Shown in pieces: positions 17,704 to 26,204 of a DNA stretch of 64,000 nt (the first letter of the stretch is position 1; each line of letters opens with the position of its first letter). The translations under genes were made by a program, and so were the position numbers. The stretch covers positions 434,001 to 498,000 of the forward strand of contig CAVQPS010000008.1 of NCBI GenBank assembly GCA_963714795.1, written 5' to 3'. The DNA comes from DATIXJ01 sp963714795. GTDB taxonomy: Bacteria > Bacteroidota > Ignavibacteria > UBA10030 > SZUA-254. The notes under the pieces were generated by a model, which searched no databases, was not told where the DNA came from, and saw only the letters and a program-made list of their open reading frames with translations.

Positions 17704-19164
17704 TCAGTGAAGGACAACGAATTTTTTAGTTTCGTTGAAGGGAAATGCTCTGATCTGGTAGAAGTAAACTCCGGACGCCAGCCGTTCGGTTGAAAACGGC
17801 AGCGTATATTTTGCCGCCGGTTGAACCCCGTTGACAAGTATCGAAATAAGCTGGCCGAGGATATTGTACACCCGTAATGAAACGATGGCAGGAATCGGAA
17901 GATCGTAAGATATATACGTTATCCGGTTGGCAGGATTCGGGTAGTTTTGTCCGAGTATAAATGATTTCGGACGAAGATCCGGTTGGAGCATCGCCTTTCG
18001 ATATACAATTTCGGTATTCCCCTCAAAGTTTTCACTCCATACCAGATGGAACTGAGAACCATTCAGAATGATTGACGGTTCGCTTGCCTGATTACCAACC
18101 GAAGGACTATCCGCCGGACAGAATGATCCGGCGTTATCATTGCTGGACCGGAGCCGGATGGAATTATTGTTGTTCGTGTTGTTACTCCAAATAACGTCAA
18201 CAAATGAACCCTCTGAAACAATTGCAGAAGAAACCGCACCCGGCTCGTCTGACAACGTAATGATATTTCCCCAGATAAGGTTGCCATCCTGATCAATCCC
18301 GACACTTCTGCGCATCATGATTGTTCCGGTATCATTCCATGTTGCGTAAATTGTTCCGTCGTTTCCGACGGAAAGATCAGGCGAGATGGAAGGCGTGGAA
18401 TTTTCCTGAGCGATCGATTGTGGTCCAGCCCAGGAGACCCCTTGATCATCGCTGTAATAATATCCGCTTTCCTGGTGCAGTCCAAAATCATATTCTCCGA
18501 CTCCGTAAAATGTATTGCCGACGATTTGGATCTTTTGTAACGGGGGCATTTCGGATGTTCGGATATTCCATGAGGTGCCGGAATCGATGCTTGCGAGCAG
18601 GCCGCTCTGCGCCGAAGTTTGTAATCCGTAATGAATATAAAGACTTGTTCCCGACCCTGTGATTGCCCGGGGAAAAGTATTGGATTTGAGGAGTTGAGGA
18701 ACCTGCCACGTCGTTCCGGCATCGGTGCTCCGGGTAACGATCGTTCCTGTTGAACCGTTTGCCGCACCAAAATAGGTTATACAAACGACATTATCGAAAC
18801 AGAAGATCAATCCCGGCGAAAATGCCGTCGCTGCAGAAACAATGGTTCTTTGAGCGGAAAAAGTATTTCCGCCGTCCGTACTTCGACAATATTCAATACC
18901 GGAATTCGGTGTACCACCGAGCGTGTCGAAGCCGTACCACATAATGTGAAGCGTATCGCCGCTGGTTACGATGACGGGAGAAATGGAAAGAACCGAATCA
19001 AATGAAAGGCGAATAGACGGTTGCCAGATCGGTTCACAACTGTTAGGTTGAGAGAAACATTGAACCGAGAATATTCCATACAAAGAGAAAAACGCAAAGA
19101 GCCGGAAAAGATTTCGAAAATGGTTCTGCAGCATTATTTTTCGAAACGAAGTTCGGTGTCGCAC
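17704..19164 (-). CDS. Secreted BNR/sialidase-like protein with type IX sorting domain
   Basis: 486 residues. An N-terminal signal peptide is followed by about 350 residues of six-bladed-propeller type sequence: repeated S.DGG.TF, STDAGTTW, S.DSGTSW, SDDQGVSW motifs, i.e. Asp-box (BNR) repeats. The last 85 residues are a Por/type IX secretion sorting domain: NYPNPANR, then VSLRVYNILGQ, then LASGVYFYQIRA. It is predicted to be exported across the outer membrane by T9SS; catalytic residues of true sialidases are not evident, so binding or structural roles are equally possible. The GTG start at 19164 is preferred to ATG 19134 because GGAGG lies eight bases ahead. Confidence 0.85.
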   Translation of the reverse strand: MRHRTSFRKIMLQNHFRNLFRLFAFFSLYGIFSVQCFSQPNSCEPIWQPSIRLSFDSVLSISPVIVTSGDTLHIMWYGFDTLGGTPNSGIEYCRSTDGGNTFSAQRTIVSAATAFSPGLIFCFDNVVCITYFGAANGSTGTIVTRSTDAGTTWQVPQLLKSNTFPRAITGSGTSLYIHYGLQTSAQSGLLASIDSGTSWNIRTSEMPPLQKIQIVGNTFYGVGEYDFGLHQESGYYYSDDQGVSWAGPQSIAQENSTPSISPDLSVGNDGTIYATWNDTGTIMMRRSVGIDQDGNLIWGNIITLSDEPGAVSSAIVSEGSFVDVIWSNNTNNNNSIRLRSSNDNAGSFCPADSPSVGNQASEPSIILNGSQFHLVWSENFEGNTEIVYRKAMLQPDLRPKSFILGQNYPNPANRITYISYDLPIPAIVSLRVYNILGQLISILVNGVQPAAKYTLPFSTERLASGVYFYQIRAFPFNETKKFVVLH

Positions 19165-19187
19165 GTTCTTCCTCCGGCTTTTACTAT

Positions 19188-19216
19188 AGTATACATAGAA
19201 TGAAGGAATTTATCAA
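19188..19216 (-). promoter_or_regulatory. Promoter of the BNR-like T9SS protein
   Basis: Minus strand TTGATA (19216-19211), 17 bases, TATACT (19193-19188), 23 bases before the GTG at 19164. A short inverted-repeat element begins six bases behind the -35. Confidence 0.6.
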
Positions 19217-19222
19217 ATAGGT

Positions 19223-19371
19223 CATCTTTTGGTTACTGTCCTAATATGAAACGGATCTGGGTGATGTCAGGTCTTTTCCCAAGGGGATCCCTTCGGGACG
19301 ACCTGACATCATCGGGTTTCGGTTGGGTTGAAAGACCCGACCGCACAAATTCGGACATTACCATCTTTTGG
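19223..19371. mobile_element. Second MITE-like hairpin element with 10-base target duplication
   Basis: CATCTTTTGG is repeated exactly at 19223-19232 and 19362-19371. The 129 bases between have facing ends: TTACTGTCCTAATATG (19233-19248) against GTAATGTCCGAATTTG (reverse complement of 19346-19361), 12 of 16 alike, sharing TGTCC. The interior is a long hairpin: TGATGTCAGGTC (19262-19273) pairs perfectly with GACCTGACATCA (19300-19311), with a further imperfect TCCCAAGGG/CCCTTCGGGA stem inside. No coding capacity. The ends differ from the element at 10763-10939, so these are two families. Confidence 0.7.
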
Positions 19372-19475
19372 AATTATCGGAAAATTCCTTAAATTTTAAC
19401 GCCATTTTCTTCTTTAATAACAATTTCCCGCTGTTAAATGGTTTCACATATTGATCACTTGCTGATGACAATTGT

Positions 19476-20225
19476 ATGACACCCTGGGTATTACGCCTGA
19501 TTATTGCGAATGTCGTAATGTTTATTTTAACTTCATTATCACCGGCACTGACAACCCAATTAATGTTCGTTCCGGTGCTGGTCCTGTACAAGCCTTGGAC
19601 ATTGATAACCTACATGTTTCTCCATGCCGGGTTCGCTCATATTTTTTTCAATATGCTTGCTCTTTTTTTCTTCGGTCCCAGGCTCGAATTGACGATCGGC
19701 AGTAAGCACTTCCTCTGGCTTTATTGTATCAGCGGAATCATGGGTGCGATACTGTCGATATTCTTTTCTCCGCATACTGCGATTGTCGGCGCATCCGGTG
19801 CCGTGTATGGTGTCATGCTCGGATTTGCATTTCACTGGCCGACGGAACCTATTTATATTTACGGTATCCTGCCGATCCAGGCACGATGGCTTGTGGTCAT
19901 TATGACGGGGCTATCGCTCTTCGGAGGTTTCGGCGGCATGTCGGATGGAACCGCGCACTTTGCCCATCTCGGTGGTTTCCTCGGAGGATATTTGTATTTG
20001 AAATTGATGACTGCCAATTCGCGTGCAGCACGGTTTCAGCGACAATTTGAGAAACCGGAAGTCAGCTCTGCCGACATCGAACGCTGGAAGACGATCTCCC
20101 GTGAGCAGCTTCATCCGGTGAACCGCGAAGAATTTGATCGTCTCAACAATAAAATCAATACAAACGGTGTTCAAAGCTTAACCGCGGGTGAACGGGATTT
20201 TCTCGACCGGTTTAGTCATCGATAG
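19476..20225 (+). CDS. Rhomboid family intramembrane serine protease
   Basis: 249 residues, with about six membrane helices in the first 190 residues. Catalytic serine is Ser107 in GASGAVYG and catalytic His is His164 in FAHLGG; LHAGFAHIFFNM carries the conserved His/Asn loop. A soluble basic C-terminal tail of about 55 residues follows, common in Bacteroidota/Chlorobi rhomboids. It cleaves transmembrane segments of unknown client proteins in the inner membrane. The ATG at 19476 follows the inverted-repeat element by 105 bases. Confidence 0.93.
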   Translation: MTPWVLRLIIANVVMFILTSLSPALTTQLMFVPVLVLYKPWTLITYMFLHAGFAHIFFNMLALFFFGPRLELTIGSKHFLWLYCISGIMGAILSIFFSPHTAIVGASGAVYGVMLGFAFHWPTEPIYIYGILPIQARWLVVIMTGLSLFGGFGGMSDGTAHFAHLGGFLGGYLYLKLMTANSRAARFQRQFEKPEVSSADIERWKTISREQLHPVNREEFDRLNNKINTNGVQSLTAGERDFLDRFSHR

Positions 20226-20399
20226 CTATACCATTTCCCATTCTTTTCGATATATGGATGCGATGAGGGAGTAGTTTTGTTCGGAACACGGTTTATGTGA
20301 ATTGATATTTTTAAAGTTGACTTTGTTCGAAATTCGCACTACCTTCTCATTCATTTTTCAAATCACAATTATTGACTATTCACACTATTCATTCCGCCA

Positions 20400-21551
20400 T
20401 TGAATTCTCTACCGCAAACCTCATCCCGGCTTGAGTTCATCGACCTCCTTCGGGGGTGGGCAGTTTTTGTTATGATTGAAACGCATGTGTTTAATGCGCT
20501 TCTTCTTCCTCAATTGAAGGAAGACGCTTTTTTCAAGGTTCTGACATTTGTCAACGGCCTGGTCGCGCCATCGTTTTTATTCTGTGCAGGTTTAGCGTTG
20601 GCAATTACATTGTCAAGAAAATGGAATGATTATTGTGCATTCAAAAAACCGCTTTGGAAGTATTTTATACGGCTGCTTTTTATTTTGATTGTCGGATATT
20701 CTTTGCACTTGCCTTTTTTTTCACTGTCCCGTTTACGGTCTGTTGAGGACATGACTGTTTGGCGGCCATTTTTCCAGGCGGATATTCTTCAAACAATTTC
20801 CGTTTCATTAATGGTAGGCACGATTCTGGTTTTGATTCTCAGAAAGGAATCAATATACGTCTGGGTATTGTCGATCATTTCACTCGGAGTTATTTTTTCA
20901 TCACCGGTTGTTCGGCAATTGGATTATTCATCGGCGCCGGCATGGTTGAGTCCCTATTTTACGATGCAGGTGAAATCGCAGTTTCCGTTATTTCCCTGGG
21001 CAGCATTTCTTTTGATGGGAATATTGGTCGGGCTCTGGTTTTTGTCGATGAAAAAACGCCAAAAAGAAAAAATCTTTATCAATCGGTGCATGCTTGCTTC
21101 ATTTCTGTTAATCGTTGTTTCAATCGCGGCGGAATTGATTCCGTTTACGTTATATCCCAATCATGATTTTTGGAATGCCAGCCCGGAATTTTTCTTTGTC
21201 CGTTTCGGCATCATTGTTTTGTTATTGTCGGTCCTGTGGTTCTATGAACATAAAAAAACAGTGTCACCGAATTCGGTTTTTACGTTATTCGGAAAAGAAT
21301 CGTTGCTTGTGTACACCGTGCATTTGTTGATTGTTTACGGGTATACATACAAATGGAGTTTTATCCGGTACTTCGGACCGACGATGAATTATCTCCAATG
21401 CTTTGGATTATTTGTTCTGCTCACCGCGGCGATGTGGATGATGGCTTTTGCCTGGTATCATACGAAAAAATGGAACATTCATGCCGCGAAGGCAATTCAG
21501 TTTGTGATTTTGGCCGGGATTGTTCTAAGTTTTTTGCTGCGGACAGAATGA
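20400..21551 (+). CDS. Multi-pass membrane acyltransferase, HGSNAT/DUF1624-like
   Basis: 383 residues with about ten membrane helices. The start FIDLLRGWAVFVMIETHVFNA and NGLVAPSFLFCAGLALAI match the catalytic-domain family of heparan-alpha-glucosaminide N-acetyltransferase (DUF1624), whose bacterial members probably acetylate cell-surface sugars. The His in ETHVF is the expected key residue. The only start is TTG at 20400. It resembles the protein encoded at 43906-45066 along its whole length (both share RxxFIDxxR, APxFLFxAGL and IHLPFFS-type segments). Acceptor unknown. Confidence 0.8.
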   Translation: MNSLPQTSSRLEFIDLLRGWAVFVMIETHVFNALLLPQLKEDAFFKVLTFVNGLVAPSFLFCAGLALAITLSRKWNDYCAFKKPLWKYFIRLLFILIVGYSLHLPFFSLSRLRSVEDMTVWRPFFQADILQTISVSLMVGTILVLILRKESIYVWVLSIISLGVIFSSPVVRQLDYSSAPAWLSPYFTMQVKSQFPLFPWAAFLLMGILVGLWFLSMKKRQKEKIFINRCMLASFLLIVVSIAAELIPFTLYPNHDFWNASPEFFFVRFGIIVLLLSVLWFYEHKKTVSPNSVFTLFGKESLLVYTVHLLIVYGYTYKWSFIRYFGPTMNYLQCFGLFVLLTAAMWMMAFAWYHTKKWNIHAAKAIQFVILAGIVLSFLLRTE

Positions 21552-21559
21552 TGGAGCGA

Positions 21560-22351
21560 TCAACGGAGTAATGACGATAATTTCCACCGATGCAATTTTG
21601 GAAGCATCGTGTAATCGGTGAGGTCGTATTGAATGGGAGTGACGGAAACATAATTGTTCATCACGGCGATTTGATCGGTGTCGTTTGCTGTATCGATGAT
21701 TTCTAATTTTCCGGTCAGCCAATAATATTTTTTGTTCGCCGGATCCCGCCGTACATCAAACGTATCATCCCATCGCGTTTTCCCCTGACGCGTTACCCGG
21801 ATGCCGCTGATTTCTTTTTCGGAAACCGCCGGGACATTCACATTGAGAAGAGTTCCGGGCGTCAATCCGTTGCGAAGAACAACCGCAGCAAGCTTCCGTG
21901 CAAACTTCGCCGCAAATCTGAAATCCGGCCTTTCGTATGTCGTCAGGGAAAACGCAATCGACGGTATGCCGAGAATGGTTCCTTCCGTCGCCGCCGAAAC
22001 CGTGCCCGAATAAATGATGTTGATGGATGTATTCGATCCGTGGTTGATCCCGGAGACTAAAATATCAGGACGTTTTTTCAACAGCGTGCGAACGGCAATT
22101 TTCACGCAATCTGCCGGCGTTCCGTTGATGGCATACCCGAAGAATTTTTTTCCGATACTGAATTTGGAAACGCGGAGCGGATGATTCATGGTGATTGCGT
22201 GACCGACGGCGCTTTGCTGTTTGTCGGGTGCTACCACCGTTACCGTACCGATCTTTTTCATCTCCTGAACAAGCGCGAAAATTCCCGGTGCATCGATTCC
22301 ATCATCATTGCACACAAGAATTTGTATGTTCGATCGCTTCATGTCATTCAC
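21560..22351 (-). CDS. surE: 5'/3'-nucleotidase SurE
   Basis: 263 residues. SurE phosphatase that removes phosphate from nucleoside monophosphates. Metal ligands are seen in VCNDDGIDAPG (Asp-Asp), SAVGHAIT (Ser) and SGINHGSN (Asn); GTPADCVKIA and YSGTVSAATEG are also family blocks. It is the last gene of the ten-gene envelope operon, 15 bases after panB, and converges with the membrane acyltransferase gene. Confidence 0.95.
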   Translation of the reverse strand: MNDMKRSNIQILVCNDDGIDAPGIFALVQEMKKIGTVTVVAPDKQQSAVGHAITMNHPLRVSKFSIGKKFFGYAINGTPADCVKIAVRTLLKKRPDILVSGINHGSNTSINIIYSGTVSAATEGTILGIPSIAFSLTTYERPDFRFAAKFARKLAAVVLRNGLTPGTLLNVNVPAVSEKEISGIRVTRQGKTRWDDTFDVRRDPANKKYYWLTGKLEIIDTANDTDQIAVMNNYVSVTPIQYDLTDYTMLPKLHRWKLSSLLR

Positions 22352-22366
22352 TGGTTGGGAAAAAAA

Positions 22367-23188
22367 TCAATAACTCTCTTTTTTGGTCGGAAAATCGCCG
22401 TTGCGGACGTCGGCAATATACTTACGGAATGCATTCCGCATCGTATCGGCAAGTTCGGCATATCGCCGGACAAACCGCGGTTTGAACTCTTCGGTCAATC
22501 CCAACATGTCATATACCACCAAAACCTGTCCATCGCAATGCGGTCCAGCTCCGATGCCGATCGTCGGAACCTTGACGGTTTGTGTTACCTTCTTTGCAAG
22601 CGCCGACGGAATTTTTTCAAGCACAATCGCAAAAACTCCCGCATCGGCAATTATTTTTGCATCATTGAGTAATTCATCGGCTTCCTCTTTGGTTTGTGCA
22701 CGGACTTCGTATGTTCCGAATTTGTTGATAGCCTGCGGGGTCAATCCGAGATGGCCCATGACGGGGATTCCGATCTTGACAAGATGCTTGACGATGTCGG
22801 CAATGTAAGCCCCGCCTTCAAGTTTCACGGCACCGACGCCGACTTCTTTCATGATCCGTCCGGCATTACGTACTGCATCATCGATGCTCGTCTGGAACGA
22901 CATAAAAGGCATGTCCACAACGATCAGAGCATTTTTTACCGCCCTCTTGACCGCCTTCGCATGATAAATCATGTCGTCAACGGTTACCGGAAGCGTTGTC
23001 TCATAACCATGCACGACATTTCCCAGCGAATCTCCCACAAGAATAATGTCGATCGCGACCTGATCAAGATATTTGGCGACGAGATAATCGTATGCCGTCA
23101 GCATTGTGATTTTTTCGCCGGTCTGTTTCATAGTTGTCACCGTTTTTGTCGTGACAACACGTTGTTTTTTTTCCACCGAGTGTTTCAT
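22367..23188 (-). CDS. panB: Ketopantoate hydroxymethyltransferase
   Basis: 273 residues. First committed step of pantothenate (CoA) synthesis: adds a hydroxymethyl group from methylene-tetrahydrofolate to alpha-ketoisovalerate. Seen: MLTAYDYLVAKYLD, ILVGDSLGNVVHGYETTLPV (Mg-binding Asp), MPFMSFQTS, AVKLEGG, PVMGHLGLTPQ and IGIGAGPHCDGQVLV. The start overlaps the stop of the preceding lipM by 4 bases. No other pantothenate gene is nearby. Confidence 0.96.
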   Translation of the reverse strand: MKHSVEKKQRVVTTKTVTTMKQTGEKITMLTAYDYLVAKYLDQVAIDIILVGDSLGNVVHGYETTLPVTVDDMIYHAKAVKRAVKNALIVVDMPFMSFQTSIDDAVRNAGRIMKEVGVGAVKLEGGAYIADIVKHLVKIGIPVMGHLGLTPQAINKFGTYEVRAQTKEEADELLNDAKIIADAGVFAIVLEKIPSALAKKVTQTVKVPTIGIGAGPHCDGQVLVVYDMLGLTEEFKPRFVRRYAELADTMRNAFRKYIADVRNGDFPTKKESY

Positions 23189-23967
23189 AGTGTTCCTTCA
23201 TGAGAAAAAGTCGTTGAAGAAAAATTCACATCATCGATCGATATTTCCTCAACCGATGAATCGGAATGTTCACGAAAGCCGCGTCGAACGGCTTCCGCAG
23301 TTTCGTCGAATGAAACCGATCTGCCAAGTACGCTTTCTACCTCGATAGTATGTTCCCGCAGTAAATTTGTGATGGAATCCTGAGCTTCATGTGTTTGCGT
23401 GTTGAGGAAATCCGTAATTTGCCGGTGTTGCGGTCCCAAAAGGATAGAGCCGTGTTGAAGAATAACGTTTCCGAACCGCCGTTGTGCACTGCCGACAAGT
23501 TTTCGGCCGTTCCATTGAATTTCGGATTTTGCAGAACTGGAAAAACAGGGAATCGATGTCGGGTCGCGGTATAATTCACGGAAATTCGGATCACTTTCCG
23601 AAAGGTCGGCATGAACGCCGAGAAATTCTAGCCCGTGTAACAACCGTTCATGAATGAATTGATACCATGTACGCGGACTCATGATTGCCATCGGGGCGGC
23701 GACGCTGTACGTAAGTTCGTGAGCATGAAATATTGCTTTGCCGCCAGTCGGCCTGCGGACAATTTCATAATGGCTTGCAGAGATGGTCTGCAAATCAAAA
23801 TCTTCCATGGATTGATTGTAGCCAATGGAAACAGCAAAGGGTTGCCAGCCATAGACACGGAGAATCGGAGTATCGCTAATATCGTGAAAGTGTACTGCGA
23901 GGTGTTTATCCAGTTCCATATTGAAGAAACCGGTCTGAAATCCGGTATTCAAAAACTTCCACATCAT
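23185..23967 (-). CDS. lipM: LipM-type octanoyltransferase / lipoate ligase family
   Basis: 260 residues of the biotin/lipoate A/B ligase fold. VRRPTGGKAIFHAHELTYSV is the lipoyl-binding core; PCFSSSAKSEI with Cys141, followed by NGRKLVGSAQRR, is the pattern of LipM octanoyl-ACP:protein transferases, which use a catalytic cysteine there, unlike LplA. It would load octanoate onto lipoyl domains for LipA. Overlaps both neighbours (lpxA and panB) by 4 bases, so translation is coupled. LplA-like activity cannot be excluded. Confidence 0.82.
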   Translation of the reverse strand: MMWKFLNTGFQTGFFNMELDKHLAVHFHDISDTPILRVYGWQPFAVSIGYNQSMEDFDLQTISASHYEIVRRPTGGKAIFHAHELTYSVAAPMAIMSPRTWYQFIHERLLHGLEFLGVHADLSESDPNFRELYRDPTSIPCFSSSAKSEIQWNGRKLVGSAQRRFGNVILQHGSILLGPQHRQITDFLNTQTHEAQDSITNLLREHTIEVESVLGRSVSFDETAEAVRRGFREHSDSSVEEISIDDVNFSSTTFSHEGTL

Positions 23968-24749
23968 CGCCGTACCCAGATGATGCCGCGCTTGCTTTTT
24001 TCAATGAACTCGATAACGTGCCGGACCTCTTCAGAAATCGGTAATTCGGTTTTAATTTTTTTAATTGCCTGTGTTACGTTGAGGCCCGAATGATAAATTA
24101 AGTGATAGGTTTGTTCGAGATTGTCAATAATCTCTTTTGAAAAATTCCGGCGCTTGAGCCCGACGATATTCAATCCGATGAAGGCAAGCGGTTCGGAACC
24201 GGCGAGAACGTACGGAGGGACATCTTTTGTGGCGCGAAATCCGCCGCCGATTATCGAATGGCGGCCGATGTGGGAAAATTGGTGAATGGCCACTATTCCT
24301 CCGACCACGGCATGATCTTCGATGATACAATGACCTCCCATATTTACCGAGTTCGCCAATATGACGTGGTTGCCGACTGTACAATCGTGAGCAACGTGAG
24401 TATATGCCATAAAGAAACAATGGTTGCCAACGACAGTTTTACCCGAAGTTCCTGTTCCGCGGTTCAGCGTGGCATATTCACGAATGATGTTGTGGTCGCC
24501 GATCTCGAGTGCGGTGATTTCGCCGTGGAATTTTAAATCCTGAGGAATGGTTCCGAGGACGGCGCCGTGGAAGATCCTGCATTCGCGGCCGATTCGCGTT
24601 CCGTTCGCAATAAGAATGTTTGCACCCAGTACCGTCCCGCTGCCGATGACGACGTCATCTTCCACGATAGTGTTCGGTCCGATTGTGACGCCATCACCGA
24701 TTTCAGCTTTTGAACTAACGATTGCTCTGGGGTCGACGGAAGTAGCCAT
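23964..24749 (-). CDS. lpxA: UDP-N-acetylglucosamine acyltransferase
   Basis: 261 residues. First step of lipid A synthesis, in the cytoplasm. The first about 190 residues are a left-handed beta helix of hexapeptide repeats (IGDGVTIGPN.., VIGSGTVLGAN..). The catalytic-His segment is AYTHVAHDCTVGNHVILAN, and the C-terminal helical domain is the usual one. Lies 26 bases behind lpxC/fabZ. Acyl-chain length cannot be read from sequence alone. Confidence 0.96.
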   Translation of the reverse strand: MATSVDPRAIVSSKAEIGDGVTIGPNTIVEDDVVIGSGTVLGANILIANGTRIGRECRIFHGAVLGTIPQDLKFHGEITALEIGDHNIIREYATLNRGTGTSGKTVVGNHCFFMAYTHVAHDCTVGNHVILANSVNMGGHCIIEDHAVVGGIVAIHQFSHIGRHSIIGGGFRATKDVPPYVLAGSEPLAFIGLNIVGLKRRNFSKEIIDNLEQTYHLIYHSGLNVTQAIKKIKTELPISEEVRHVIEFIEKSKRGIIWVRR

Positions 24750-24775
24750 GGTATTTTTTTTAGAAAAGAATGCCG

Positions 24776-26194
24776 TTATGATTTTTTTTCAATGACACTG
24801 TTGCGTTCGATGATGGCAGCGCTCAATTCCGATTCTGCGGCAAGTTCACCATCGACAAATGCTTTCCCTTCGAGCTGGGCGATCTTTGAACGCCGGGCAA
24901 CCAGCCGGACCTCCAGAACCAACGTATCCCCCGGAACGACTTGTCGGCGGAATTTTGCGTTATTGATCGTGGTGAACATCGCAAGTTTTCCTTCGGGATT
25001 TTCCAGTCCGTTGAGCAGAAGAATTCCTCCGACTTGTGCCATTGCTTCAATAATCAGCACGCCGGGCATGATAGGTCTGCCGGGAAAGTGTCCCTGGAAA
25101 AACCATTCGTCGATAGAGACATTTTTTACACCGACGATCAATTCGTCAAGTTTAAAGTCGATGACCTTGTCGACAAGGAGAAACGGATATCGATGGGGAA
25201 GAATTTTTTGCAACGCGATACTGTCGAAAACAACACCTTCTTTTTTCTCAAACTGATATTTTTTAACAAGTGCTTTTTGTTGATAGAGTTTCCGCACCTT
25301 GCGTGCAAACTCAACATTGCTGGCATGTCCGGGTCTGGCGGCGAGTATCTGAGCTTTGATCGGAACACCGATCAACGCGAGATCACCCATAAGATCGAGC
25401 AACTTGTGCCGGGCAGGCTCGTTTTTGAAACGTAATTCTTTGTTGTCGAGAATTCCGTTTTGTCCCATGACCAGTGTTTTCGTGATGCCCATACGCTTCA
25501 TAATTTGCCGTGCCTGTTCATCGCTGATATCCTGATCGATAATCACGATGGCGTTGTCGAGATTTCCGCCTTTAATCAGCCCCTGCTGATGAAGCGTCTC
25601 GACTTCATGGAGAAAACAAAACGTCCGGGACGATGCAAATTCCGTGACGAATTCCTTTTCCAGATCGAACAGCCCCGTGTGCTGGCTTCCGAGAGCAGGG
25701 TTTTGATAATCGATCATGACCGTGAGCCGGTAATCGTCGGTGGGAAGGGCGACAATATCGACACCTTTTTTCTCGTCGGTATACCGAACCGGCTGGTCGA
25801 TAATCAGGTAATCTTTGTGTGCATCCTGCACTTCGAATTCTGCTGCGGTTAATGCGTCGACAAACGGTTTTGAGCTTCCGTCAATGATCGGCGGTTCGAT
25901 ATTATTAATCTCGATGATAATATTGTCGATCTGCAAACCGATGCAGGCGGCAAGGACATGTTCAACGGTATGGACTTTCGCTTCGCCGATGCGAAGTGTT
26001 GTTCCGCGTGCAACATCGACAACGAAATCCACCAGTGCGGGGATTTCCGGTTCGTCCGGGATATCGATCCGGCGAAATCGGATGCCGTAATTTATCGGGG
26101 CCGGTTTGAACGTCATTGTCGTCGCTACACCGGTATGAAGTCCGATGCCGGAGAGCGTGACCGGTTTCTTTATTGTCCGTTGCTGAACGAGCAT
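24776..26194 (-). CDS. lpxC/fabZ: Fused LpxC deacetylase and FabZ dehydratase
   Basis: 472 residues. Residues 1-about 300 are LpxC, the zinc deacetylase committing lipid A synthesis (LSGIGLHTG, HTVEHVLAAC with a zinc His, RHKLLDLMGDLAL with His/Asp ligands). After a linker, about 325-472 is FabZ 3-hydroxyacyl-ACP dehydratase (ILPHRYPFLLVDKVID, GHFPGRPIMPGVLIIEAMAQ). This fusion is known from Bacteroidota and Chlorobi and is a lineage marker. The ATG at 26194 is used; an open stretch upstream overlaps lpxD and does not look like LpxC. Confidence 0.96.
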   Translation of the reverse strand: MLVQQRTIKKPVTLSGIGLHTGVATTMTFKPAPINYGIRFRRIDIPDEPEIPALVDFVVDVARGTTLRIGEAKVHTVEHVLAACIGLQIDNIIIEINNIEPPIIDGSSKPFVDALTAAEFEVQDAHKDYLIIDQPVRYTDEKKGVDIVALPTDDYRLTVMIDYQNPALGSQHTGLFDLEKEFVTEFASSRTFCFLHEVETLHQQGLIKGGNLDNAIVIIDQDISDEQARQIMKRMGITKTLVMGQNGILDNKELRFKNEPARHKLLDLMGDLALIGVPIKAQILAARPGHASNVEFARKVRKLYQQKALVKKYQFEKKEGVVFDSIALQKILPHRYPFLLVDKVIDFKLDELIVGVKNVSIDEWFFQGHFPGRPIMPGVLIIEAMAQVGGILLLNGLENPEGKLAMFTTINNAKFRRQVVPGDTLVLEVRLVARRSKIAQLEGKAFVDGELAAESELSAAIIERNSVIEKKS

Positions 26195-26204
26195 GCCTGT
26201 CCTT

